Part shown: positions 28,350 through 37,885 of the stretch, one piece after another
Position numbering within the stretch: the stretch's first letter is position 1
How the letters are laid out: each line of letters starts with the position of its first letter
Source of the DNA: G965276675 sp965276675
GTDB lineage: Bacteria > Acidobacteriota > Terriglobia > Terriglobales > Acidobacteriaceae
Assembly (NCBI GenBank): GCA_965276675.1
Contig: OZ255624.1
Span: forward strand, 4,588,001-4,652,000
Length of the DNA: 64,000 bases
Reading direction: 5' to 3'
Notes under the pieces: generated by a model
Told to the model about the DNA's origin: nothing
Databases searched by the model: none
The model's input: only the letters and a program-made list of their open reading frames with translations
Made by a program: the position numbers and the translations under genes

Positions 28350-28413
28350 AGCAACGTCACCCCGACTGGCACAGTCGGGCTGACAAAGTTGCTTGTGAAA
28401 ACAAAGAGCTAGA
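28346..28413. repeat. Palindromic intergenic element
   Basis: Begins and ends with ctaga. Inside it a 7-bp stem (cccgact at 28361-28367, agtcggg at 28373-28379) is nested between gcaac (28351) and gttgc (28388). There is no T-run, so a terminator is less likely than a REP/RPE-like chromosomal repeat, of the kind common behind alphaproteobacterial genes. It overlaps the stop codon of the 2OG-oxygenase gene. Confidence 0.5.
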
Positions 28414-28503
28414 CCGCTGCCGCCTCGCCATTCCCAGCCCGCCGGGTCGCAGTTTGATGGAACCGCGTTGTAGACTCACAGGCCGGGTCAAGGCCTTCCA
28501 CGC

Positions 28504-29058
28504 CTAAACCGCCAGGGCTTGCTGCGCCACACTGTCCCGAAATTTCGCGCCCTCGTGCCGCAGCAGCCAGCGTTTGCGCTCAATGCCGCCCCCGTAGCCA
28601 GTCAGCAGGCCGTTGGCGCCGATCACCCGGTGACACGGCACGACGACACTGATTGGGTTCGACCCGTTGGCCAGGCCGACCGCGCGTGCCGCGTTGGGCC
28701 ATCCCAGCCTGGCAGCCAGCGCCCCGTAACCAAGGGTCTGGCCAGGCGCGATCATGGTAAGAGCTGCCCATACCGTACGCTGAAACGCCGTGCCCGCCGT
28801 GCGCCACGCAATCGTTCCGAGACACCCCACTTCCCCTTCAAAGTAGTCGCCGAGCGCAAGCCTGACGTTAGCCGGCGCGGCACCTTGTTCCAGCGTCACC
28901 GACCCGTAGTGCAGCCGGAGCAGCTGCATCATTCCGGCTTGGCGATCATCCCAATCGAGCGCACGGAGGCATCCGTCCTCGTCCGTGACAATCAACGCCT
29001 CGCCAATGGGTGTTGCCAGGCGGTCCAGCCAGAGGTGTTCAGGCAGCTTGCTGATCAT
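28504..29058 (-). CDS. ogt: Methylated-DNA-protein cysteine methyltransferase
   Basis: 184 residues. Removes O6-alkyl groups from guanine by irreversible transfer to its own Cys. The active-site motif VVPCHRVIGANG and the downstream LTGYGGGIERKRWLLRHEGA are intact, and the helix-turn-helix (TLGYGALAARLGWPNAARAVGLANG) binds DNA. It begins 20 bp inside the end of the upstream Ada/AlkA gene, making a two-gene alkylation-repair operon. Confidence 0.95.
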   Translation of the reverse strand: MISKLPEHLWLDRLATPIGEALIVTDEDGCLRALDWDDRQAGMMQLLRLHYGSVTLEQGAAPANVRLALGDYFEGEVGCLGTIAWRTAGTAFQRTVWAALTMIAPGQTLGYGALAARLGWPNAARAVGLANGSNPISVVVPCHRVIGANGLLTGYGGGIERKRWLLRHEGAKFRDSVAQQALAV

Positions 29059-30538
29059 GACTTACCTTTCGGGACAAATGCGGCTCGGACGCCCACAAAT
29101 GCAGGGCGGCGTAGGCGCGCCATGGTCTCCATTGTTCGGCGTGAGCGAGCAGGTCGGCGGGTGACGGTCGCACTGCGCTTCCTTCCCCCATCGCTCGCAT
29201 CAGACCGATATCGGCTGCTGGAAACGCATCTGGCTCACGCAGTTCGCGCATGGCGATGTATTGGGCGGTCCACGCGCCGACGCCCGGTAACGATCGTAGC
29301 TGAGCGATCGCCTCTTCAAGGCTTCTACGAGGACCAAAGATCAGAGGATCAGCGACGATAGCCGCCGCCAGCGAGGATAACGCGGCGCGGCGCGCTCTTG
29401 GCATGCCAAGGGCAGCCAAATCCGCCGCAGCCAATTGCCGAGGTGTCGGAAACAGATGTGTCAGTCCCATCTCAAGCGCAGCCGGATCGAGGATGTTCTC
29501 GCCGTGCGACGAGACCAGTCTGCCAGCAAGCCTCGTCGCCGCGGACACCGCGATTTGTTGCCCAAGAATGGCGCGCACGGCGAGTTCGAACCCGTCCCAG
29601 GCGCCAGGAACCCGAAGACCAGGTCGAGCGGCGACGAGCGGTGCCAAGATCGGGTCCAGGCTGAGATGAGCGCCGATTGCCACTGGATCAGCGGCAAGAT
29701 CGAAGACGCGGCGAACGCGCGCGATAATCACCGGCAAATACCTGAGACTTGGAGAGCGCACGGTGACCTTGAGGCAGTTGCCCTCGACCGGTTCGACGAC
29801 CAGTACTCCGTGTTCTTCGCCGATTGCGATCGTGCGGGCATACCGGCCGGATGACACTGTCTCGATGCCGGGAATGGCGCGGGCGCTCAGGAACGACAAA
29901 ATTGCCTTCCAGTCGTAGGGAAGCCGATAGCCTAGCTTGACCGCGACCGCGCCTGTCGTGCCAAACGACTCCTCCCGAACGCCCATACGCCGGAGTGCCT
30001 GCGGCGGCCGCTTGAACAGTTGCTGGAAGATCTCGTTGAATCGCCGGACGCTGCCGAAGCCCGCCGCCAAGGCGACCTCCGTCATTGGCAATCGCGTGTC
30101 GTGAATGAGCTGCTTGGCGAGAAGAATCCGCCGTGTTTGCGCGATCGAGATCGGCGACGCGCCGAGATGCTGCCGAAACAAGCGCCGAAGCTGACGCTCA
30201 CCCATTCCCAACCGGGCCGCCAGGGCTTCGACGTTCGCCTCATCCAGGGCGCCCGCTTCGATCAATCCCAAAGCGCGGGACACCGTGCTGGAGCTTCCCC
30301 GCCAGAAAGCCAGCTCAGGCGAGGTTTCCGGCCGACAGCGCAAACACGGCCGAAACCCGGCTTCCTGCGCGGCGGCGGCCGTGTGGAAGAATTGCACGTG
30401 GTCTCGCCTGGGCGTGGGTGCTGGGCAGAACGGCCGGCAGTAAATTCCCGTCGTCGTGACAGCGACGAACAAACGCCCATCGAAACGGTGGTCTCGCGTT
30501 TCAATGGCGCGGTAGCAGGCGTTGTCGTCCATGTCCAT
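29039..30538 (-). CDS. Ada-AlkA fusion: AraC-type regulator plus 3-methyladenine DNA glycosylase
   Basis: About 499 residues with four parts in order. First the Ada zinc/phosphotriester domain (YCRPFCPAP, then FRPCLRCRPE, four Cys), then an AraC helix-turn-helix (LAARLGMGERQLRRLFRQHLG, EVALAAGFGSVRRFNEIF). Next come the AlkA N-terminal domain and an HhH-GPD glycosylase domain (LPGVGAWTAQYIAMR, with the catalytic Asp in FPAADIGLM). It both senses methyl damage and excises alkylated bases. The start is the ATG at 30538; longer frames are unconserved. It overlaps ogt by 20 bp and is probably autoregulated. Confidence 0.93.
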   Translation of the reverse strand: MDMDDNACYRAIETRDHRFDGRLFVAVTTTGIYCRPFCPAPTPRRDHVQFFHTAAAAQEAGFRPCLRCRPETSPELAFWRGSSSTVSRALGLIEAGALDEANVEALAARLGMGERQLRRLFRQHLGASPISIAQTRRILLAKQLIHDTRLPMTEVALAAGFGSVRRFNEIFQQLFKRPPQALRRMGVREESFGTTGAVAVKLGYRLPYDWKAILSFLSARAIPGIETVSSGRYARTIAIGEEHGVLVVEPVEGNCLKVTVRSPSLRYLPVIIARVRRVFDLAADPVAIGAHLSLDPILAPLVAARPGLRVPGAWDGFELAVRAILGQQIAVSAATRLAGRLVSSHGENILDPAALEMGLTHLFPTPRQLAAADLAALGMPRARRAALSSLAAAIVADPLIFGPRRSLEEAIAQLRSLPGVGAWTAQYIAMRELREPDAFPAADIGLMRAMGEGSAVRPSPADLLAHAEQWRPWRAYAALHLWASEPHLSRKVSHDQQAA

Positions 30539-30737
30539 GCCGCGATGATCCCCCAGACCGCCGCCTTTGTCTGGCGGTTTTCGGACCTCAACGACATGGT
30601 AGCCGATGGATGCGGTCTGGCGCGAACCAGCGCTTGCATGTCCAGCGTTGCTGGGGTCACACGGACTGGCATCCACTCTTGCGCCATACGCTGTCCGCAT
30701 GGTTGCATTGCGCCCAGCAACGGGATTTGGAGCGCGA

Positions 30738-31652
<915 letters not shown>

Positions 31653-31691
31653 GCGCCCGCGCGGCGGCGCCGCAGGGCTGATGACGGGCCA

Positions 31692-33017
31692 ATGACCCCG
31701 CTGCGCGACGCCCTCGTCTCCGCGCTTGTCGCCCTTGGGCTGTTCGGCCCGCTGGTGGGGCTGGTCACCACCAGCGGCGACCACGGGCTGTCGTTAATGG
31801 TCCGCCCGGTTGCCACCGCCGTCGTCGTTGGCCTGGTGTTCCTGGGCCGGCTGGCCATGCTGTCCTGGCGTGGACGCCACCGCGGTCGGCCTGCACTAAA
31901 CAACCGGGCGCTGGCTGAGCGGGTGACGCGGGCCGGGAAATACGTCGCCCCGCTGCTGCTGGCCGCCGCCCTGGCGCTGCCGCTCAGCGGTTCACGCTAT
32001 TACATCGACCTCGGCACGCTGGTGCTGACCTACATCATGCTGGGCTGGGGCCTGAACATTGTCGTCGGCCTGGCTGGGCTGCTCGACCTCGGCTACGTCG
32101 CCTTCTATGCGGTCGGCGCCTATTCCTATGCGCTGCTTGCCACGACGTTCGGCCTGGGGTTCTGGGTGTGCCTGCCGCTGGCCGGCATCCTGGCCGCACT
32201 GTGGGGGGTTCTGCTGGGGTTTCCGGTGCTGCGGCTGCGCGGCGACTACCTGGCGATCGTCACCCTAGCATTCGGTGAGATCATCCGCATCGTGCTGATC
32301 AACTGGGTCTCGCTGACCAACGGCCCGAACGGCATCACCGGCATCCCCCGCCCGACGCTGTTCAACCTGAAGTTCAGCATGGATGGCGGCCCGGACAGTT
32401 TCGCCGGCTTCTTCAACCTGGAACCCGCGGTGATCCAGCGCATCATCTTCCTGTACTACGTGATCCTGGGTCTGGCGCTGCTGACCAACTGGGTCTCGCT
32501 GCGGCTGCGCCGACTGCCGCTGGGCCGCGCGTGGGAGGCACTGCGCGAAGACGAGGTTGCCTGCCGGTCGCTGGGCATCAACGTGCGCAACACCAAGCTG
32601 ACCGCCTTTGGCATCGGTGCGATGTTCGGCGGTTTCGCCGGCGCGTTCTTCGCCACCCGCCAGGCCTTCATCAGCCCGGAAAGCTTCACCTTCATTGAAT
32701 CCGCCACCGTGCTGGCGATCGTCGTGCTGGGCGGGCTGGGCAGCCAGCTTGGCGTCGCGCTGGCTGCCATCGTGATGATTGGCGGGCTGGAGACGCTGCG
32801 CGACTTCCTCAGCTTCCTCGGCGACCAGATGGACAGCCCGGTCTTCGCCGGCATCGCCAGTGAGCTGCCGCTGTACCGGATGCTGATCTTCGGCCTGGCG
32901 CTGGTCGTGGTGATGGTGTTGCGTCCGCGCGGCCTGATCTCTGGCCGGACGCCCAGCGTGGCCCTGACCCGGGTGAAGGAAATCGCCCCCGAGCTTGTCG
33001 CCGAGGGACGCAGTTGA
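31692..33017 (+). CDS. livM: Branched-chain amino-acid ABC transporter permease LivM
   Basis: 441 residues. The extended N-terminal domain (DUF3382 type, two extra helices) precedes the permease core with GWGLNIVVGLAGLLDLGYVAFYA, VLRLRGDYLAIVTLAFGEI and the EAA-like loop GRAWEALREDEVACRSLGI. Pairs with LivH in the membrane. Its stop overlaps the livG start by one base. Confidence 0.94.
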   Translation: MTPLRDALVSALVALGLFGPLVGLVTTSGDHGLSLMVRPVATAVVVGLVFLGRLAMLSWRGRHRGRPALNNRALAERVTRAGKYVAPLLLAAALALPLSGSRYYIDLGTLVLTYIMLGWGLNIVVGLAGLLDLGYVAFYAVGAYSYALLATTFGLGFWVCLPLAGILAALWGVLLGFPVLRLRGDYLAIVTLAFGEIIRIVLINWVSLTNGPNGITGIPRPTLFNLKFSMDGGPDSFAGFFNLEPAVIQRIIFLYYVILGLALLTNWVSLRLRRLPLGRAWEALREDEVACRSLGINVRNTKLTAFGIGAMFGGFAGAFFATRQAFISPESFTFIESATVLAIVVLGGLGSQLGVALAAIVMIGGLETLRDFLSFLGDQMDSPVFAGIASELPLYRMLIFGLALVVVMVLRPRGLISGRTPSVALTRVKEIAPELVAEGRS

Positions 33018-33829
33018 TGCTGTCGGTGGTGGATCTGGCGATGCGCTTCGGCGGCCTGAAGGCGGTCGACGACCTGTCGTTCGAGGCCCGCGCCGGCGAC
33101 ATCACCGCCGTGATCGGCCCGAACGGCGCGGGCAAGACCACCGTGTTCAACTGCATCACCGGCTTCTATCGTCCGACCGGCGGCAGCATCACACTGACGC
33201 ACCCGGATGGCGGCCGCTTCGCCCTGCACCGCATGGCCGGCCACCGCATCGCCGCAACCGCCAAGGTCGCCCGTACCTTCCAGAACATCCGCCTGTTCGT
33301 CGGCATGACGGTGCTGGAGAACCTGCTGGTCGCCCAGCACAACACGCTGATGGCGGCGACCGGTTTCGGCGTGCTCGCCGTCCTTGGCCTGGGGCGGTAC
33401 CGCGCGGCCGAGGCGGCCGGCATCGAGAAGGCCCGCTTCTGGCTGGATGCCACCGGGCTGACGGCGCGCGCCGACGACCCCGCCGGCGCCCTGCCGTATG
33501 GCGCGCAACGCCGGCTGGAGATCGCGCGGGCGATGTGCACCGATCCGGTGCTGTTGTGCCTGGACGAACCCGCCGCCGGGCTGAACCCGCGGGAATCGGA
33601 GGAGCTGAACCAGTTGCTGCGGCGCATCCGCGACCTGGGCTGCTCATTGTTGCTGATCGAGCACGACATGGGCGTGGTGATGCGCATCTCCGACCACATC
33701 GTGGTGCTGGACCACGGCAAGAAGATCAGCGACGGCACACCGGCGGCGGTGCGCGCCGATCCGGCGGTGATCGCAGCCTATCTCGGCGAGGGCGACGAGG
33801 ACGAGGATGGGGACGAGGTGGCGGCTTGA
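33017..33829 (+). CDS. livG: Branched-chain amino-acid ABC transporter ATPase LivG
   Basis: 270 residues: Walker A GPNGAGKTT, the LivG-specific VARTFQNIRLFVGMTVLENLLVA segment, signature LPYGAQRRLEIARAM, Walker B LLCLDEPAAGLNP. The signature is PYGAQR in place of LSGGQ, as is common in LivG. The C-terminal tail is acidic (GEGDEDEDGDEV). The ATG overlaps the livM stop (TGATG). Confidence 0.94.
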   Translation: MLSVVDLAMRFGGLKAVDDLSFEARAGDITAVIGPNGAGKTTVFNCITGFYRPTGGSITLTHPDGGRFALHRMAGHRIAATAKVARTFQNIRLFVGMTVLENLLVAQHNTLMAATGFGVLAVLGLGRYRAAEAAGIEKARFWLDATGLTARADDPAGALPYGAQRRLEIARAMCTDPVLLCLDEPAAGLNPRESEELNQLLRRIRDLGCSLLLIEHDMGVVMRISDHIVVLDHGKKISDGTPAAVRADPAVIAAYLGEGDEDEDGDEVAA

Positions 33830-33834
33830 CCGCC

Positions 33835-34551
33835 ATGCTGTCGCTGGCCGGCGTCACCGCCTTCTATGGCGCGATCCAGGCGCTGCGGGGGATCGACCTG
33901 GCGGTGAATGAAGGCGAGATCGTCACCCTGATCGGTGCCAACGGCGCGGGCAAGTCCACGCTGATGATGACGATCTGCGGCAATCCCCGCGCCCGCGCTG
34001 GCCAGATCGTCCACCGCGGCCAGGACATCACGCACTGGCCGACGCACCAGATCATGCGCCGCGGCATCGCCCAGGCACCGGAGGGAAGGCGCATCTTCAG
34101 CCGCATGACGGTGCATGAGAACCTGCTGATGGGGGCCGAGGTGGCCGGCCGCGCCGGCGGTGTCGAGGATCTTCTGGACCAGGTGTTCACCCTGTTTCCC
34201 AGGTTGAAGGAGCGGATCGGCCAGCGCGGCGGCACGCTGTCGGGGGGCGAGCAGCAGATGCTGGCGATCGGCCGAGCGCTGATGTCGCGGCCCAGCCTGC
34301 TGCTGCTGGACGAGCCGTCGCTGGGGCTGGCGCCGCTGGTGGTGCGGCAGATCTTCGGCGCGATCCGCGCGCTGAACCGCTCGACCGGGCTGACCGTGCT
34401 GCTGGTCGAGCAGAACGCGTTCCAGGCGCTGCGTCTGGCGCACCGCGGCTACGTGCTGGTGAACGGCACCATCACCATGGCTGGGACCGGCGCGGAGTTG
34501 CTGGCGCGGCCAGAGATCCGGGCGGCGTATCTGGAGGGCGGGCAGGTGTAG
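33835..34551 (+). CDS. livF: Branched-chain amino-acid ABC transporter ATPase LivF
   Basis: 238 residues: GANGAGKST, the LivF hallmark GIAQAPEGRRIFSRMTVHENLLMGA, LSGGEQQMLAIGRALM and LLLLDEPSLGLAP. The ATG at 33835 aligns with family starts. A TTG nine bases upstream (33826), overlapping the livG stop, is an alternative. Last gene of the liv operon; no clear terminator before the next locus. Confidence 0.94.
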   Translation: MLSLAGVTAFYGAIQALRGIDLAVNEGEIVTLIGANGAGKSTLMMTICGNPRARAGQIVHRGQDITHWPTHQIMRRGIAQAPEGRRIFSRMTVHENLLMGAEVAGRAGGVEDLLDQVFTLFPRLKERIGQRGGTLSGGEQQMLAIGRALMSRPSLLLLDEPSLGLAPLVVRQIFGAIRALNRSTGLTVLLVEQNAFQALRLAHRGYVLVNGTITMAGTGAELLARPEIRAAYLEGGQV

Positions 34552-34756
34552 GGTCCGGTGGCAGGGCTTTGGCTCGGCTCGTCCGCTCTTTCGGATGCCG
34601 GCTGATGATGTTGCGACACACCCAATCCAATTTAACCACTTCGTCACGATCATCAGGGCGAGGGGGCTAGCGTCCCGCTCTTGATTACGCGACCCTCCGT
34701 TATGTCCGCCTAGATACACCGGGCGATATATCGGCGACATATGGACGGAGATCAGG

Positions 34757-36958
34757 GTGAGGCGCACGGAAGCTAACGCTGGTCAGCGGGCTTTGCCAGC
34801 GAACACAATCTCGCTTGGACTGATCCTAGCCTTCCACGCTGGTACTGCTCACTGTCAAACAGCACCAACCACAGCCGCCCAGCCGTCAAGCGGCCCGGCG
34901 GTCAATCTCGGGACGATTCCGATCACGGCGCCGGCGCTGAACCCCGATGGTTCGAGTGCGGCGAGCGGCGGGTTCGCTGTGCCCAGTCAGTCGTTTGGGC
35001 CGCTTGGCAATACGCCGGTCCGGGACATCCCGTTCAGCACAATTTCCGTCCCGCGCACGGTGATCCAGGATCAGCAAGCCCACAACGCTTATGACATCCT
35101 GAAAAATGATCCGTCACTGGGTTTGCTGTTCAGCCCAAGGTTCTCGCCCAACGGGGGGGCTTTCAACATTCGCGGCTTTACCGTCGCCAACACCGATACG
35201 CGGCTCGATGGCCTGACCACGAACACGTATGACCCGGCACCCGAGGGCGTTGAGCGAGTCGATGTGCTGACAGGCGGGGCCGCGGCACTTTACGGTTTTG
35301 CCGCTCCGGCGGGCGTCATCAACTTCATCACCAAACGGCCTTTGGATACGCCGCTCACGGATGTCGGCGTGCAATACAACAGCCGGCTCAATGCCGAGGA
35401 AACGCTCGACGTCAGCCGGCGTTTCGGGCGCGACGAGCAATTCGGCATCCGGATCAACATCGCGCAGCAGGACGGCGAGGGCGCCGTGGACAGGACGTCC
35501 CTGGATCGCAATTTCCAGGCGCTGGCACTGGACTGGAAGCCGATCGAAGGCCTTCGCCTATGGACCAATTTCCAGCATGAGTACTACAACTATCGCGGTA
35601 TCGACATAGGGTTCCTTACCAGCCGGCTGCGCTCAATTCCTGCCGCGCCCAACCTGTTCGAACTGTTCGGCCAGCCTTGGAACTATGCGCGTGCGAATGT
35701 CCTGGTCGCCACGACCGGAGCGGAGTTCGATCGTGACAACTGGCACTTGTCCGCCAAGGCCGGTTTTGTCCAGAAACAGGGCGATCTGAACACGCCGATC
35801 AATGGCTTCTCGTTTCTCAATCAAGCCGGGCAGTATCCGGTCACCGCGGCCTTCGTCCCGGACCAGGAGACCTATGGCAAAAGCTTTGCCCTCGACGGCG
35901 GCCGCACCATCAGGACCGGCCCCATCAGGCAATATGTCAGCGTGGTGTATCTGCAGGACTACCTGCGCACTACGCAGCCGGCGCAGACCCTGCTCAATAA
36001 TCTCGGCATATCGAGCCTTGCCGCGCCGCGCTACATTGCTGAACCGAACCTGCCGCAAAACCTGGCGGGCGATACCCTGTCGAGGACAGTCGATCGCACG
36101 CTGCTGGCAACAGACCGGATCAGCATCGGCGATCGCGTCACCGTGCTCGCAGGCGTGGACCGGTCATCGGTCGAGCAATTCAGCTCCAGCGCCGGGCTGC
36201 TCACGCCCGCCAACCAGCAGCAGTCGAAGGTCACGCCCATCGCGGCGTTGCAGATCGAGCCGATCTCCTGGGCGACGGCTTACTTCAGTTATGTCCAGGC
36301 ACTTCAGCCAGGGCGGACGTCCCCCATTGGCGCCCAGAACGCCAACCAGTTGCTGCCGCCGTTCGTCGGCACGCAATATGAAGTCGGTGTCAAGGCCGAC
36401 GTCACGCCAGGGCTGCAGGTCGGGACGGCGTTATTCCAAATCGATCAGGCCTTCGCTTTCCTGGATCCTGCCGACAACACCTTCAAAGCCAGCGGAACAG
36501 AGCGCCACCGCGGCCTGGAGTTAACCGCGGCCGGCAAGCTGACCGCCGATTTGTCGTTGCTGGGCGGTGTGACCTTCATTAACGCCCGCATTAACGAAGT
36601 GCCGCAGGACACGACCGGCAACGACAACAAGGTATCCGGCGTGCCAGGGCAGCGTCTTACCCTGTTTGCGGAATATGCCGTTCCGCCGGTGGCTGGGCTC
36701 ACCCTGATCGGCGGCGTCTATTACACCAGCTCGCAATATGCGTCCCAAGCCGGCGCGATCGTCAAGAACCTCACGATACCCGGCTACGTCACGCTCGATG
36801 TTGGGGCACGCTATGAGACTGTTATATCCAACACGCCCGTCACCGCCCGTCTCTACGTCTCCAATTCGCTGAACGAGCGCTATTGGGCGAGCAGCTATAA
36901 CGTGCTGAACGTGGGTTCGCCACTGAGTGCGAGCGCGTCGCTCACCGCCCATTTCTAG
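34757..36958 (+). CDS. TonB-dependent outer-membrane receptor (siderophore type)
   Basis: 733 residues. The signal peptide ends near FHAGTAHCQT. The plug domain has DIPFSTISVPRTVIQDQQ, NIRGFTVANTDTRLDGL and ERVDVLTGGAAALYGFAAPAGVINFITKRP, which is FhuA/FpvA-like. The rest is a beta barrel (LRLWTNFQHEYYNYRG, QYEVGVKADVTPGLQVGTALFQ) with a terminal Phe (LTAHF), as usual for outer-membrane insertion. It takes up a metal chelate with energy from TonB. The GTG start has GGAG 6 nt upstream. First gene of a receptor-oxygenase-transporter cluster. Confidence 0.92.
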   Translation: MRRTEANAGQRALPANTISLGLILAFHAGTAHCQTAPTTAAQPSSGPAVNLGTIPITAPALNPDGSSAASGGFAVPSQSFGPLGNTPVRDIPFSTISVPRTVIQDQQAHNAYDILKNDPSLGLLFSPRFSPNGGAFNIRGFTVANTDTRLDGLTTNTYDPAPEGVERVDVLTGGAAALYGFAAPAGVINFITKRPLDTPLTDVGVQYNSRLNAEETLDVSRRFGRDEQFGIRINIAQQDGEGAVDRTSLDRNFQALALDWKPIEGLRLWTNFQHEYYNYRGIDIGFLTSRLRSIPAAPNLFELFGQPWNYARANVLVATTGAEFDRDNWHLSAKAGFVQKQGDLNTPINGFSFLNQAGQYPVTAAFVPDQETYGKSFALDGGRTIRTGPIRQYVSVVYLQDYLRTTQPAQTLLNNLGISSLAAPRYIAEPNLPQNLAGDTLSRTVDRTLLATDRISIGDRVTVLAGVDRSSVEQFSSSAGLLTPANQQQSKVTPIAALQIEPISWATAYFSYVQALQPGRTSPIGAQNANQLLPPFVGTQYEVGVKADVTPGLQVGTALFQIDQAFAFLDPADNTFKASGTERHRGLELTAAGKLTADLSLLGGVTFINARINEVPQDTTGNDNKVSGVPGQRLTLFAEYAVPPVAGLTLIGGVYYTSSQYASQAGAIVKNLTIPGYVTLDVGARYETVISNTPVTARLYVSNSLNERYWASSYNVLNVGSPLSASASLTAHF

Positions 36959-36970
36959 GAGGCAGTTTGC

Positions 36971-37885
36971 ATGAACCTTCCCGAACAGTATCGCGAGCAC
37001 GGTTACGTTGTCCTGCCGCAAGCGCTACCGGACGATCTGATCGACGAGCACGTCATCATGATGGACGCGCTGTACGAAGAATTCGGACTGCGCAGCAAGG
37101 CCGACCTTTTGCGTCAGACCGGCGAGGTTGCGTTCCGCAACCGGTTTGGGCAGGCGATGGCCGCCGTGCACGCCCGGCCGGATGGTTTGCGCCTGGCGCT
37201 CTGGCCGAAGCTGCGCAACACCGTCATCGACCTGCTTGGCGAAGACGTCATCCTGAGTAGCGCCAGCACCGTGCAATGGGGAAGCGAGGCCCGCGCCCAC
37301 AGCGATACGATCGTAATGTTCCGGGGACCGCCGGAAAGAGTGTGCCGGGCCTGGGTAGCGCTCGAAGACTTGGACCCGGACAGCGGCCTGCTCTATATGA
37401 TGCCGGGAACACACCGCTCGATTCGCCCAACGCTGTGCGATGAGGTCTTGGGCGCACACCCCGAGTTCAAAGCGATTTTGCATGATTTGGCTGCAGGCGG
37501 CTACGACGAAGCCAGCTTTGGCAACAAGGTAAAGCCGATAGCCGAGGCGGCCTTGCACGCGATCGCCGACAAGGTTGCCGACGCGCCCCAGGTGCCGATG
37601 GCATTGCGAAAAGGCGATGCTGTCGTCTTTAATCTCGGCACGATCCACGGCGCGTTGCCCCGGATCAATCTGGCGCTCACGCGCAAGGCTATGATCCTGG
37701 AATGGCACGGGCGCTCAGCTCGCTCCTTCTCGCTTGCAGCCTATTTTGGCTCGGAATACGACCACCGCCGGGATGAGAACGTATTGCCACCCGATCCGAT
37801 CCTCTCCTCGCCTTGGGGCGATTACGCTGTGCCTGACCCCAGCCTGCGTGAGGCCCGATACCGGCAGCGCATGGTCCTCGCGTGA
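36971..37885 (+). CDS. Phytanoyl-CoA dioxygenase-family protein in an iron-uptake cluster
   Basis: 304 residues. N-terminal EQYREHGYVVLPQALPDDL is typical of PhyH. The Fe(II) ligands are the HxD in ARAHSDTIVM and a distal His in IHGALPRINLALTRKAMI, with a nearby Arg for 2-oxoglutarate. MPGTHR is also conserved. AGGAGG precedes the ATG. It sits 12 bp after the receptor gene and overlaps the binding-protein gene (GTGA), so it probably modifies or breaks down the imported ligand. That role is inferred from position only. Confidence 0.82.
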   Translation: MNLPEQYREHGYVVLPQALPDDLIDEHVIMMDALYEEFGLRSKADLLRQTGEVAFRNRFGQAMAAVHARPDGLRLALWPKLRNTVIDLLGEDVILSSASTVQWGSEARAHSDTIVMFRGPPERVCRAWVALEDLDPDSGLLYMMPGTHRSIRPTLCDEVLGAHPEFKAILHDLAAGGYDEASFGNKVKPIAEAALHAIADKVADAPQVPMALRKGDAVVFNLGTIHGALPRINLALTRKAMILEWHGRSARSFSLAAYFGSEYDHRRDENVLPPDPILSSPWGDYAVPDPSLREARYRQRMVLA

